A stretch of DNA of 64,000 nt from Tenacibaculum gallaicum (GCF_003387615.1 NZ_QUNS01000005.1:106083-170082), one strand, 5' to 3'. Shown: positions 34,257 through 43,678, numbered from the stretch's first letter. A program made the numbers and translations. Notes: generated from the letters alone by a model not told the origin.

Positions 34257-34760
34257 ATGATACATTATATCTCAGGAGGTGAACGTTCAGGTAAAAGTAG
34301 CTATGCTCAAAAGCTAGCCGAATCTTTATCCGACACCCCTATTTACCTAGCCACTTCTCGTATTTGGGATGAAGATTTTCAGCAGCGAGTTGACAGACAT
34401 GTTTCTGATAGAGATGAACGCTGGACCACTGTTGAGGAAGAAAAATGGTTAAGTAACGTAATTTCTGAAAAACAAACGGTGGTTGTTGATTGTGTTACAC
34501 TATGGCTAACCAACTTCTTTGTAGATACAAAATATGATATTGAAAAAGCGCTAGAAATCGCTAAAGAAGAACTCAATAAACTGGTTGAAATTGACGCCAA
34601 TATTATCATCATTTCTAATGAAATTGGTATGGGATTACATGCCAATTCTGAATCTGGAAGGAAATTTACACAATTACAAGGCTGGACGAACCAACACATA
34701 GCAAAACTAGCCGATAAAGCTACTTTTATGGTATCTGGACTTCCTTTAACTTTAAAATAA
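34257..34760 (+). CDS. cobU: Adenosylcobinamide kinase/adenosylcobinamide-phosphate guanylyltransferase
   Basis: Bifunctional enzyme activating adenosylcobinamide to AdoCbi-GDP in nucleotide-loop assembly. The ATG at 34257 yields 167 residues beginning MIHYISGGERSGKSSYA, with the P-loop GGERSGKS at 7-14. Other conserved parts are IYLATSRIWDEDFQQRVDRH (guanylylation region including a His) and VVVDCVTLWLTN, then ISNEIGMGLHAN. Preceding in-frame sequence is not conserved, so this start is chosen. First of the cobU-cobT-cobS-cobC run; only four bases separate it from cobT. Confidence 0.93.
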   Translation: MIHYISGGERSGKSSYAQKLAESLSDTPIYLATSRIWDEDFQQRVDRHVSDRDERWTTVEEEKWLSNVISEKQTVVVDCVTLWLTNFFVDTKYDIEKALEIAKEELNKLVEIDANIIIISNEIGMGLHANSESGRKFTQLQGWTNQHIAKLADKATFMVSGLPLTLK

Positions 34761-34763
34761 CAC

Positions 34764-35801
34764 ATGATAACAACGATAACTCCCCTTTCAAAAGAACTAC
34801 AAAACGAGCTTCAAGAAGAAATCAACTTCAAAACCAAGCCTATTGGTGCTTTGGGTGATTTAGAAAAAATTGCCATGCAAATTGGTTTGATTCAAAATAC
34901 GACCACACCTGTGCTATCAAAACCCACAATTATGGTTTTTGCAGGAGATCATGGAATTGCTACTACGGGAAAAGTAAGTCCGTACCCTCAAGAAGTTACG
35001 CAACAAATGGTGTTCAACTTTTTACAAGGAGGTGCTGCTATTAATGTATTTTGTAAACAAAATAACATTCTTTTAAATATTGTAGATGCTGGCGTGAATG
35101 CTGATTTTGAAGCACATCCACAGCTTACCAATGCCAAAATAGCGAAAGGAACGCAAGATTATAGCACTACCAAAGCTATGACCTCAGAGCAATACCAAGA
35201 AGCTTTAGAAAAAGGAAGACAATTGGTGAGAAAGGTATATAGTGAAGGGTGTAATGTTATTGGTTTTGGTGAAATGGGGATTAGCAATACGTCATCTGCG
35301 GCTTTGTTAATGAGTTATTTTACCAATGCACCTATTGAAAACTGTGTTGGTAGAGGTACTGGAGTGGATGATAAAGGACTACAAACAAAAATCGACACAT
35401 TATATGAGGTTTATAAGTTACATGCCGATTCTATTTCAACACCTACGGAAGCCTTAACTACTTTTGGCGGATTTGAAATTGTAATGATGTGTGGTGCTAT
35501 GTTAGAAGCCGCTTCTTTAAAAATGACCTTACTTATTGATGGTTTTATTGTGACTGCTGCTCTGTTAGCAGCTCATGCAATGGAGTCTGATATTCTAGAC
35601 TATTGTATTTTCTGTCATAATTCTGGTGAACAAGGACATCAAAAAATGTTAGAATTTTTAAATACTGAACCGCTTTTAAATTTAGGTTTACGTTTAGGTG
35701 AAGGTACAGGTTGTGCAGTTGCATTTCCTATTATTCAATCGAGTGTCAACTTTTTAAACGAAATGGCTACCTTTAAAAGTGCCAATGTTAGCGAAGCCTA
35801 G
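34764..35801 (+). CDS. cobT: Nicotinate-nucleotide-dimethylbenzimidazole phosphoribosyltransferase
   Basis: Makes alpha-ribazole-5'-phosphate from NaMN and a lower-ligand base. 345 residues. Conserved regions include KTKPIGALGDLEKIA near the N-terminus, VFAGDHGIATTGKVSPYPQEVT (short blocks), FGEMGISNTSSAALL, GRGTGVDDKGL, and RLGEGTGCAVAFP near 310-322, which carries the catalytic Glu. No genes for de novo corrin ring synthesis appear, so salvage is implied. Spacing to neighbours is four and two bases. Confidence 0.94.
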   Translation: MITTITPLSKELQNELQEEINFKTKPIGALGDLEKIAMQIGLIQNTTTPVLSKPTIMVFAGDHGIATTGKVSPYPQEVTQQMVFNFLQGGAAINVFCKQNNILLNIVDAGVNADFEAHPQLTNAKIAKGTQDYSTTKAMTSEQYQEALEKGRQLVRKVYSEGCNVIGFGEMGISNTSSAALLMSYFTNAPIENCVGRGTGVDDKGLQTKIDTLYEVYKLHADSISTPTEALTTFGGFEIVMMCGAMLEAASLKMTLLIDGFIVTAALLAAHAMESDILDYCIFCHNSGEQGHQKMLEFLNTEPLLNLGLRLGEGTGCAVAFPIIQSSVNFLNEMATFKSANVSEA

Positions 35802-35803
35802 TT

Positions 35804-36574
35804 ATGATAAAAAGACAAATCCATTATTTTTTAACAGCTATATTGTTTTTCACACGAATTCCGTGTCCTAAATGGGTTAATCATTCTCCTGAAATACTCA
35901 ATAAAAGCAGTCGTTATTTTTCCTTGGTAGGCATTGTAGTTGGAAGCATTGCAGCACTAGCCTATTTTGCCTCCGCTTATATTTTTCCTACGGATATTGC
36001 TATTGTTATCAGCATGATTAGTTCTATTTGGATTACAGGAGCTTTTCATGAAGATGGATTTGCCGATGTTTGCGATGGTTTTGGTGGTGGGTGGACTAAA
36101 GAAAAGATTTTAACCATTATGAAAGATTCCAGACTCGGAACTTTCGGAGTGAGTGGTTTGGTGTTCATTCTAGCTATAAAGTTTTTAACTCTATATCATT
36201 TACAAAACCTATCAGTTAATTTAATTCTAGTAATTATCTCAGGACACAGTATTAGCCGATTTATCGCTACGGTTTTATTGTATACACATGAATACGTGAG
36301 AGATATTGACAGCTCAAAAATAAAACCAACTACCAAACAAATGAGTAGTAAATCGCTACTCATATCTGCTATTTTCGGAATAGTGCCTTTGTTTTTCTTT
36401 CAAAAACCAGCCATATTTTTAGTCTTACTTCCATTATTACTCGCCTATTTGTACATGGGACGCTTTTTTAAAAAATGGATTGGTGGTCAAACAGGAGATT
36501 GTGCCGGTGCTTTGCAACAAGTAGCTGAAATTGTTTTTTATCTAAGTCTACTCGCCTTATGGAAGTTATTTTAG
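35804..36574 (+). CDS. cobS: Adenosylcobinamide-GDP ribazoletransferase (cobalamin synthase)
   Basis: Inner-membrane enzyme joining AdoCbi-GDP and alpha-ribazole to form cobalamin. 256 residues with about six hydrophobic helices. The family signatures TGAFHEDGFADVCDGFGGG and MKDSRLGTFGVSGLV carry the conserved acidic residues. It ends with GGQTGDCAGALQQVAEI, also a family signature. Its last 16 bases overlap the start of the following cobC gene, implying translational coupling. Confidence 0.94.
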   Translation: MIKRQIHYFLTAILFFTRIPCPKWVNHSPEILNKSSRYFSLVGIVVGSIAALAYFASAYIFPTDIAIVISMISSIWITGAFHEDGFADVCDGFGGGWTKEKILTIMKDSRLGTFGVSGLVFILAIKFLTLYHLQNLSVNLILVIISGHSISRFIATVLLYTHEYVRDIDSSKIKPTTKQMSSKSLLISAIFGIVPLFFFQKPAIFLVLLPLLLAYLYMGRFFKKWIGGQTGDCAGALQQVAEIVFYLSLLALWKLF

Positions 36575-37086
36575 TTAGACATACCACACCTGATATTGCT
36601 AAAGGTATATGCTATGGTCAAGCCGATATTGACGTTACCACTACTTTTGAAGAAGAAGTGAGTAATATTCTAAAAAAAGTTCCTGTTAACAATGCTGATG
36701 TAACCTATTATAGCAGTCCTTTACTACGTTGTAAGCTTTTGGCTGTAAAACTTTCATCCACAGTAATTTTTGACGATCGATTGAAAGAACTTGATTTTGG
36801 TGATTGGGAGCTACAAAAATGGAACGATATTGATAAAAAAGAACTCGATATTTGGATGAACGATTTTGTAAAAACTCCTGCTAAAAACGGAGAGTCTTAT
36901 ATCGATTTACACAACAGAACCATCGATTTTTTAACCGAATTAAAAGCTAAAAACCACCAAAAAATAGTGCTTGTTACCCATGCGGGAGTAATGAGAAGTC
37001 TTTGGGCGTATACAAACAATATTCCGTTGGAAAAATCATTTGAATTAAAACTAAACTATGGAGATACTCTAACCCTCCACCTATAA
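36559..37086 (+). CDS. cobC: Alpha-ribazole phosphatase, histidine phosphatase family
   Basis: Dephosphorylates alpha-ribazole-5'-phosphate or cobalamin-5'-phosphate. 175 residues. The phosphohistidine motif LVRHTTPD holds His8, DRLKELDFGDWELQKW carries the acidic residue, and VTHAGVMRSLW holds the second His near 142. It overlaps cobS by 16 bases and completes the nucleotide-loop pathway with cobU, cobT and cobS. Functional name depends on this context because the fold is shared by many phosphatases. Confidence 0.88.
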   Translation: MEVILVRHTTPDIAKGICYGQADIDVTTTFEEEVSNILKKVPVNNADVTYYSSPLLRCKLLAVKLSSTVIFDDRLKELDFGDWELQKWNDIDKKELDIWMNDFVKTPAKNGESYIDLHNRTIDFLTELKAKNHQKIVLVTHAGVMRSLWAYTNNIPLEKSFELKLNYGDTLTLHL

Positions 37087-37098
37087 AAACTTATTACT

Positions 37099-38211
37099 AT
37101 GAAACGTTATTTACTTATTTTTTCTTTATTACTTCTGTTCACACAGTGTAAACAAGAAACTAAAAAAAACACTGAAAAGAAAACCTCACAAAGCACTGTA
37201 AAATACGCCAAGGGGTTTGATATTATTTCAGAAAACGGAGTAAAAAAATTAGTGATCAAAAAAGCTTTTCAAAGCTCTCACGACCTATACTCTTATACGC
37301 TTACCGATAAAACCGATCTTTCTAAAAATGAAATTAAAGTTCCTATCGAAAAAATGGTGGTTACCAGTACTACACATATTCCGATGTTAGAACTTTTGAA
37401 TGCTGAAAACACCATTGTTGGTTTTCCGCATACCAAATATGTTTCTTCAAAAAGGACAAGAAATAGAATTAATGAAGGTAACATTGTTGAATTAGGCTTG
37501 GAACAAGATATGAATACTGAAAAGTTGATTGATATTGAACCTGAACTCGTTGTTGGTTTTGCTTTGCATCCAAATACGAAACTATACCAAAACATCAAGA
37601 AAACAGGAATTCCTGTCATTTTTAATGGAGATTGGCTGGAAGAAACGCCTTTAGGAAGAGCAGAATGGATTAAGTTTTTCGGAGCTTTATACGGAAAAGA
37701 AAAGGAAGCAGACAGTATTTTCACCAACATAGAAAAGGAATACCTAAAAGCGAAAAAAATTGCTAAAAACAGCGCTAAACAGCCAACTATTTTATCTGGA
37801 AGCATGTTTAAAGATGCATGGAATGTGCCTGCGGGTGAAAGCTTTATTGCTACATTTTATAACGACGCGAACTTAAATTACTTATGGAAAGACACGAAAG
37901 GAACGGGTAGCTTACCACTAAGTTTTGAAAGCGTATTGGAAAAAGGACAACATGCCGATTTTTGGTTTAACTGTGGCTTGTATGCTACCAAAGAACAATT
38001 AACTACCGCAAACATTCATTACAAAGAGTTTGATGCCTTTACAAATAACAAGATATTTTCTATTGGGCATAACAAAGGAGAAACTGGAGGTTTAATTTAC
38101 TTTGAGCTATCACCTGTACGCCCAGATTTAGTATTAAAAGATTTAATAAAAATTACACACCCTAATTTGTTACCAGAATATGAATTGACTTTTTATAAAG
38201 AGGTTAAATAA
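37099..38211 (+). CDS. Lipoprotein substrate-binding protein of the FepB/BtuF type
   Basis: Exported binding protein of 370 residues with lipobox Cys17 (LLLFTQCKQ). The fold is class III binding protein (PBP with a rigid helix): VPIEKMVVTSTTHIPMLELL, then IEPELVVGFALHP and a second lobe with ILSGSMFKDAWNVPAGESF. It starts 12 bases after cobC and is likely in the same transcript, so it may bind corrinoid for an ABC importer, whose BtuC and BtuD components are not in this window. A siderophore ligand is the main alternative. Confidence 0.82.
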   Translation: MKRYLLIFSLLLLFTQCKQETKKNTEKKTSQSTVKYAKGFDIISENGVKKLVIKKAFQSSHDLYSYTLTDKTDLSKNEIKVPIEKMVVTSTTHIPMLELLNAENTIVGFPHTKYVSSKRTRNRINEGNIVELGLEQDMNTEKLIDIEPELVVGFALHPNTKLYQNIKKTGIPVIFNGDWLEETPLGRAEWIKFFGALYGKEKEADSIFTNIEKEYLKAKKIAKNSAKQPTILSGSMFKDAWNVPAGESFIATFYNDANLNYLWKDTKGTGSLPLSFESVLEKGQHADFWFNCGLYATKEQLTTANIHYKEFDAFTNNKIFSIGHNKGETGGLIYFELSPVRPDLVLKDLIKITHPNLLPEYELTFYKEVK

Positions 38212-38285
38212 ATTTAAGTTAACTCTTATCTTTAAATTGCAAAAAACAAAACTTAAATCTTTATTTTTTTTTATTTAAGAATAAA

Positions 38286-39170
38286 ATGCCTAAAAGCCCA
38301 ACAAATAATTCTGCTCTTGATTTTTATGAAGCCTTACTCCTAGGGCCTTTAACACAACTGTATTCTGTCAGAAAAGAAACAGAACTTTCTGATTGGATGA
38401 ACTTCTCAAACCTACTTATCGACAAATTTGCGATACACTCATCATCATTTTTTCATTTATCAAAAGGAATAATTGAACATCGAAAATCAGGTAAAAAAAG
38501 AAGAATTAATGGTTATGATTTATTTACGGTAAATATAACTTTCAGAGCATTATTAGAAACTTATGTTACATTTCACAACCTTTATGTTGAACCAAAATCA
38601 GAGCAGGAAACAAAGTTTAGATTTTTGATATGGAAACTTGATGGCCTATATCAAAAAAGGAAATATAATATTTATAACTCTAATTTTAAAAACGCAAAGG
38701 AAACTCTCAAAAGAGATAATGACCTAATAAATGAAATTCAAAATCAAATTGAACAAACAGAATTCTATAGAAATTTAGATTCTGAGCAAGCAATAAAGGT
38801 CTACAACCCTGAACACAAAAGTGCAAATTGGAAGTTTATATTAAAGAATAACCTTATCAAACCCAAAAAAATAATTGAGTTAATAGAATATGTATGCAAA
38901 CTAAAAGCCTTTGTTAACTTGTATAAATATACCTCAATTCATTCTCACTCTAGTTTTCCTGCAATAGCTGAATTTAATGCTACTCGAGGAAAAATAATAT
39001 CAGAGACACATACAGAACCTATAACAAATTATGCTACAATTATGACTTGTCTCTTAATTTCTGATATATGTGAAATTGATAAAAAAGTAAAATCAAAGTT
39101 TGATACTTTCCCTAGAGAAATAAAAGAATACATAAATGAGGTGATAAAAACAATTAAGACATCTGAATAA
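38286..39170 (+). CDS. Hypothetical protein, possibly DUF5677-like
   Basis: Not confidently recognised; 294 residues, no signal peptide, largely alpha-helical and charged. The phrase FRALLETYVTFHNLYVEP near residues 85-102 and HSHSSFPAIAEFNATRG near 222-238 recall the DUF5677 group of helical proteins that carry a conserved Arg-Glu and a late His pair, sometimes found among defence or accessory genes. It lies alone between the cobalamin genes and alkB, with AT-richer and lysine-rich composition. The intergenic space to alkB (39171-39294) shows nothing specific. Confidence 0.6.
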   Translation: MPKSPTNNSALDFYEALLLGPLTQLYSVRKETELSDWMNFSNLLIDKFAIHSSSFFHLSKGIIEHRKSGKKRRINGYDLFTVNITFRALLETYVTFHNLYVEPKSEQETKFRFLIWKLDGLYQKRKYNIYNSNFKNAKETLKRDNDLINEIQNQIEQTEFYRNLDSEQAIKVYNPEHKSANWKFILKNNLIKPKKIIELIEYVCKLKAFVNLYKYTSIHSHSSFPAIAEFNATRGKIISETHTEPITNYATIMTCLLISDICEIDKKVKSKFDTFPREIKEYINEVIKTIKTSE

Positions 39171-39294
39171 AGCCTGTATATTATACTATATGAAACCTCA
39201 AACAAATCTCTCTGTAATTTATTCTTCGACTTGTTTATCAGAAAGTTTCTTACTTAAAAAACTCAATGAACCTTTAAAAAACAAGATAACAAAC

Positions 39295-39903
39295 CTACCT
39301 CACAATCGTTCTAAACGTTAAGTTTACTCGTGGTCGGTGAATTTTTTTGGTAGGCGGTAATCGGTGTAGCCAATGGGTTTGGGTTTCGTCTTTCATTACC
39401 AATAACGAACCGTGTTCTAATACTTTGTACACCGTCTCTTTGGTTTGCTTGTGTTTAAAACCAAAACGTCTTTCTGCTCCAAAGCTTAACGAAGCAATCG
39501 CTCCATTCTTTTTTAAGTCTTTTTCTCCGTCACTATGCCACGCCATTCCTTCAGAACCATCGTGATATAAATTCAACAAACAAGAATTATACGTTTCACC
39601 GGTTTCTTTTTCAACCAACTCTTTTAACGCTAACAATTCTTTCGTAAACGATAAGGCTGTTTTTGTGATGTTGGAATAGGAATATTCAAAGGGTTGTTCG
39701 GCATACCAAGCTACTTTTCGTTTGGTTACCATTCGTTTACCAAAAATAATAGCTTCGTCATTGCGCCACTCAATAGAGTTTAATAAAGCCTCATAATAAT
39801 AGTCTGCTTCCTTTTTTGAGAAAACAATTCCGTAGTAGTGTACCGTTCCATCTTTCGGAAGTAAGTTTATAGGGGTATTATCAAATTGTGAGAATAAATC
39901 CAT
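39295..39903 (-). CDS. alkB: AlkB-family 2-oxoglutarate/Fe(II) dioxygenase
   Basis: Oxidative demethylase repairing 1-methyladenine and 3-methylcytosine type lesions. 202 residues, resembling the short bacterial and ALKBH2/3-like group. Iron ligands are His123 and Asp125 in WHSDGE and His180 in LHRLPPT; 2-oxoglutarate-binding Arg192 and Arg198 are in RVNLTFR. NLYHDGSEGMAWH just ahead is the nucleotide-lid region. Monocistronic, ending at the window's plus-strand gene across 124 bases. Exact lesion preference not assigned. Confidence 0.92.
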   Translation of the reverse strand: MDLFSQFDNTPINLLPKDGTVHYYGIVFSKKEADYYYEALLNSIEWRNDEAIIFGKRMVTKRKVAWYAEQPFEYSYSNITKTALSFTKELLALKELVEKETGETYNSCLLNLYHDGSEGMAWHSDGEKDLKKNGAIASLSFGAERRFGFKHKQTKETVYKVLEHGSLLVMKDETQTHWLHRLPPTKKIHRPRVNLTFRTIVR

Positions 39904-39914
39904 CGTTATAAAAT

Positions 39915-39946
39915 TAAAAAACTCCTGTAAGTTACAGGAGTTTTAA
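39915..39946. terminator. Hairpin terminator downstream of the lipoprotein gene
   Basis: AAAACTCCTGTAA pairs with TTACAGGAGTTTT (39918-39944), with an A-run that becomes a T-run on the minus strand. It terminates the 39951-41147 gene just before alkB on the same strand. Confidence 0.8.
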
Positions 39947-39950
39947 TACT

Positions 39951-41147
39951 TTAATTTCTAAACTTATTTCGTGTGATAATATGCTTGAGTTTCTGTTTTA
40001 AATCGGTACCTGTATCGTACACCATTTGTTCACTAGAAGGAAAGTTTACTGATCTTTCATCAAGTAACTCTATAAACGACTTATCCAACGCTCTTCTGTC
40101 TCCATCATAATCGGCATATATGTGTTCAAAAATAAACTCACTTTGTATAGGAAAACGTTGTAATAATTGATTGCTTCTATTATCAATGTACTTTACAACA
40201 CCAGTTACTTTACTACTCTTAAATTGCGTAAACTGGTAAAGCTTACAACGTATTCTTTTAAACTTATCTACTTTTATTTTATTTCCTAAGCTATCTTTTA
40301 CATAGCTTCCATTATTATCTCGTAAATACTTAAACCCATCTTTTATGCGTCGTTCTTTAATAACTTCCTTTTCATGTACCTGTTCCGGAGAAACTATAAT
40401 ATCTGTAAAATCTAACTCTAAATCGAAATCATATTGAATATTTCTATCTCTTTTTGCGTGATATTGTGTCCATAAATCATTCAACCCATAGGTATCAATT
40501 GCTAGCAAGTCTCTTTCTAATCTTTTTGGAATTATTTGCTCTGTTCTATTTCTAACAGAAACATGTACATAATCAATTCCTCTAGCATGCGCCTCTTCTA
40601 TTAAGTTTCTTGTATCTCTATAGTTAGGGCTAATTTTATCTAAATGCCTTAACTCGTCAAAAGCTCTTCTGTAGTTAATTTTGTTTCGGTCTCCTTCATT
40701 TAACAAGGCTACACCATTTTCATACAAATAACCAGCATAATTTTCTTTCGCTGCAAGAATTTCATCCGTATAATTAACAAGTTTAAACTTGGCATTTCTA
40801 CCAGAAGATAAAATTCGCAACGGTAACAATGGCTTTATTTTTTCCTGCCTGTTATTAAGACGTTGATACAGCGTATAAATTGTTTCAAAGTTTTCAGGAT
40901 TTCGTTCTTTCTCTAAAAAAGAAATTCTGTCCAAATCTCTATCCGTCGCTTTTCTAAAAGCTTCCTGAAGCATTAGTACGTGCGGCTGATTTTTCTCTTT
41001 GGTTTTATTCTTGGCTAATTTTTCAATAGATAATGAAATTGCCTTGTCATAATTACCCGAATTAAGCGCTTTTTCGGTAGTTTTTACACTACTACAAGAC
41101 GCTAATACCAATACCGATAAAATAAGTAGTAAAGTAGTTTTTCTCAT
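39951..41147 (-). CDS. Hypothetical lipoprotein with TPR-like N-terminal region
   Basis: Exported lipoprotein of 398 residues from the ATG at 41147 (MRKTTLLLILSVLVLASCSSV; lipobox Cys18). An upstream in-frame TTG at 41165 is less likely. Residues about 25-180 look like short helical repeats (ALNSGNYDKAISLSIEKL, YLYENGVALLNEGDRNKINYRRAFDEL), the remainder mixed alpha/beta with many charged residues. I know such proteins only as hypothetical in flavobacteria. It lies downstream of the M1 peptidase gene on the same strand with its own -7 box. Confidence 0.7.
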   Translation of the reverse strand: MRKTTLLLILSVLVLASCSSVKTTEKALNSGNYDKAISLSIEKLAKNKTKEKNQPHVLMLQEAFRKATDRDLDRISFLEKERNPENFETIYTLYQRLNNRQEKIKPLLPLRILSSGRNAKFKLVNYTDEILAAKENYAGYLYENGVALLNEGDRNKINYRRAFDELRHLDKISPNYRDTRNLIEEAHARGIDYVHVSVRNRTEQIIPKRLERDLLAIDTYGLNDLWTQYHAKRDRNIQYDFDLELDFTDIIVSPEQVHEKEVIKERRIKDGFKYLRDNNGSYVKDSLGNKIKVDKFKRIRCKLYQFTQFKSSKVTGVVKYIDNRSNQLLQRFPIQSEFIFEHIYADYDGDRRALDKSFIELLDERSVNFPSSEQMVYDTGTDLKQKLKHIITRNKFRN

Positions 41148-41219
41148 AAAGTTTAAGTTTCGCAAGAAAATTCAATTATTGTGCCAAAACTAAGTATTCT
41201 TTTTAACTTAAACTTTATG
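41145..41219. repeat. Perfect 15-bp inverted repeat flanking a promoter
   Basis: CATAAAGTTTAAGTT (41145-41159) and its exact complement AACTTAAACTTTATG (41205-41219) are separated by 45 bases. The first arm contains the start codon of the lipoprotein gene; the -7 box TAGTTTTG (minus strand, 41185-41192) lies between the arms. Confidence 0.75.
41185..41192 (-). promoter_or_regulatory. -7 box of the lipoprotein gene
   Basis: TAGTTTTG on the minus strand fits TAnnTTTG, about 38 bases before the ATG at 41147. It lies inside the inverted repeat pair. Confidence 0.4.
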
Positions 41220-41230
41220 AAGTATACTAT

Positions 41231-43678
41231 TTATTCAAGTAGCTTCGCCATAGCTATTTGAATAAATTTAAGATGTTTTTCTTTATTTGACGGATTATTA
41301 GTTTTTTGCATTTGAACCATTTGACGTAATAAATTTACTCCAACCTTATCAAAGTTATATTGCTTATACTGAAGTCCTTTAGCCACAATATCTTCGGATA
41401 AGTTTTGAATAGCCTCTGTATTATTACTTTTTCCAATCTTATCAAATGCTTTTTTATACAATGATTGAATTTTCTTATTCGGACTTAAAAACATTCCAGA
41501 CATTACATTGCTTGCAATAAAACTTAGCTCTTCATCATCATTTTCTTCTAAATAAATGCGCGTTAACGGTGTTGCAATGATCTTTTTTACAGCTAATGGT
41601 AACGTTTTTGATTTTTGAATTGCTAACTGTTTGTCTATATAATACATTCCTACCAACGACTTTCCTAATACTGAGTATGACTTACTTTGTAAGCCTTTTT
41701 CGAACACCGATTTTAATGCAGGGTCTGTTAACTTTCCTAAGGTTTCAATTGCAGCTGCTTGCACCAACGTTTTTGGATCGTTCTGAGCTATTTTCATTAT
41801 TTGATCAATCACATTCTTTTTTGAATACTTATTGATTAAATTAATGTTCTCCAAAGCTAAAATCCTGATTTTATAAAAATCATTATTCAGAGCATCTGCC
41901 ACAGCATTAAACGCTTTTTTATCATCTTGATGTTTAGCTACTTCTAACAAAGCCTCTCTTTTATGTACATAGTTTTGAGCATATTTTAATTGATGTATAT
42001 AATCGCTCAATACTTTATTCTCATTAATATCGCACAACAACACACCGTCAGCATTTACTTGAATTAAATCTGGATGCTTGGTAAAAGGAAAGGTGAATGA
42101 AGCATCTCTTCCCTCAACAAACACAGTATGACGTGTACGTTTACTTCCTTCAAAAACATCGATCGCAAATGGGAATTTAAACTCATTAAGTTGAGATTGA
42201 ATAATATTTACGGTTACTGTTTTTCTAAGTTTGTTATAATCGTAAGATATTGATAGTTTTGGATGTCCGCTGTTAAAATACCACTGATTGAAAAACCAGT
42301 TTAAGTCTTTACCACTTACTTTTTCAAAAGCTAAACGTAATTGATGCGCTTCTCCTGTTCCGTATTTATTAGCTGTTAAATAAGTATTCAATCCTTCATA
42401 AAAAGCTTCATCACCCAAATAGTTGCGTAACATGTGTAAAATAGCGCCTCCTTTGTTGTAACTAACCGCATCAAACATATCTTCTTTATCCTCGTAATAA
42501 AAACGAACTAAATGTTTATCAAAATTTTGTCCACTTTTATACCCTTCAATATCTTCAAACAAGTGTGCGTCTGCTTCATTTTTTCCATATTTATGCTCTA
42601 ACCACAAATACTCACTATAATTAGCAAAACTCTCGTTTACGGTTAGGTTACTCCAACTTTCGGTAGTTACTAAATCACCAAACCAATGATGAAAAGCTTC
42701 GTGTGCTATCGTATTCTCTTGTACATTTTCATCAATTAATTGCCCAGGTGTTTGGTAAGCTCTTTCTCCATGAATTACGGCTGTGGTATTTTCCATAGCA
42801 CCACTTACATAATCACGTCCTACAATCTGCGCATATTTATTCCATGGATATTCAATTCCTGTAATCTTTGAAAAGAACGCTAACATTTCAGGAGTATTCC
42901 CAAAAATATCTTTTGCATACGGGGCATATTCCTTCTCTACATAATAATCTACAGGTATATCTTTGTATTTATCTTTGATAATCTCATACTCTCCTACCCC
43001 CATAAAAAACAGATATGGTGCATGCTTCTGAGTAAAATTCCAATAATCAGTACGAGTTCCGTTAGCATTGGTAGTTTGTTTTTCTAGTTTTCCGTTAGAA
43101 AGTGTTACATACTTTTGCGGAACCGTCATATAAATTTCTTGTGATGTCTTTTGGTTTGGCGCATCAATTGTTGGAAACCAACAACTACTTGCTTCGGTTT
43201 CACCTTGCGTCCAAATTTGAGTTGGTTTGTTTTTATCAAAACCTGTTGGATTGATAAAATACAGCCCTTTTGCAGATGTAATAGCGGCACTTCCTTTTTG
43301 CTTTACCCTTTCTGGTCGCGCCGTATATTTAATATATAGTGTAAACTCTTCGTTTCGCTTATAGGTACGAGGTAAGTTGATGATTAACTCATAATCATCG
43401 TAATTATACTCTAATGCTTGATTATTCATTGTTACTTTATCAATAACCATTGCTTTAGCATCTAACGTAACTTTATCTGTTTCATAAAAATGAGGTGTTA
43501 AGGTTACCCATTCTTCTCCATTCATTTCTTTTTCTTGAAAGTTAAAATCTACTTTTAACTTCGTATGAACTAAGTTGTGAACTTTATCTTTTTCAGCTCT
43601 ATATACTTTATTTGATTGAGAAAATAAGCTTGCTGTAAAGAAAACAGCGATAAAAACAAGGAGTTTGTTAAATTTCAT
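41231..43678 (-). CDS. M1 family zinc aminopeptidase
   Basis: Secreted or periplasmic aminopeptidase of 815 residues from the ATG at 43678 (MKFNKLLVFIAVFFTASLFSQS, a signal peptide). An in-frame TTG seven codons upstream is less likely. The exopeptidase motif GAMEN is at 293-297, the zinc motif HEAFHH at 326-331 and the third ligand Glu349 in NESFANY. The C-terminal part (about 560-815) is helical, HEAT-like, as in M1 enzymes. Such proteins scavenge peptides. It ends about 84 bases before the lipoprotein gene on the same strand. Confidence 0.92.
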   Translation of the reverse strand: MKFNKLLVFIAVFFTASLFSQSNKVYRAEKDKVHNLVHTKLKVDFNFQEKEMNGEEWVTLTPHFYETDKVTLDAKAMVIDKVTMNNQALEYNYDDYELIINLPRTYKRNEEFTLYIKYTARPERVKQKGSAAITSAKGLYFINPTGFDKNKPTQIWTQGETEASSCWFPTIDAPNQKTSQEIYMTVPQKYVTLSNGKLEKQTTNANGTRTDYWNFTQKHAPYLFFMGVGEYEIIKDKYKDIPVDYYVEKEYAPYAKDIFGNTPEMLAFFSKITGIEYPWNKYAQIVGRDYVSGAMENTTAVIHGERAYQTPGQLIDENVQENTIAHEAFHHWFGDLVTTESWSNLTVNESFANYSEYLWLEHKYGKNEADAHLFEDIEGYKSGQNFDKHLVRFYYEDKEDMFDAVSYNKGGAILHMLRNYLGDEAFYEGLNTYLTANKYGTGEAHQLRLAFEKVSGKDLNWFFNQWYFNSGHPKLSISYDYNKLRKTVTVNIIQSQLNEFKFPFAIDVFEGSKRTRHTVFVEGRDASFTFPFTKHPDLIQVNADGVLLCDINENKVLSDYIHQLKYAQNYVHKREALLEVAKHQDDKKAFNAVADALNNDFYKIRILALENINLINKYSKKNVIDQIMKIAQNDPKTLVQAAAIETLGKLTDPALKSVFEKGLQSKSYSVLGKSLVGMYYIDKQLAIQKSKTLPLAVKKIIATPLTRIYLEENDDEELSFIASNVMSGMFLSPNKKIQSLYKKAFDKIGKSNNTEAIQNLSEDIVAKGLQYKQYNFDKVGVNLLRQMVQMQKTNNPSNKEKHLKFIQIAMAKLLE

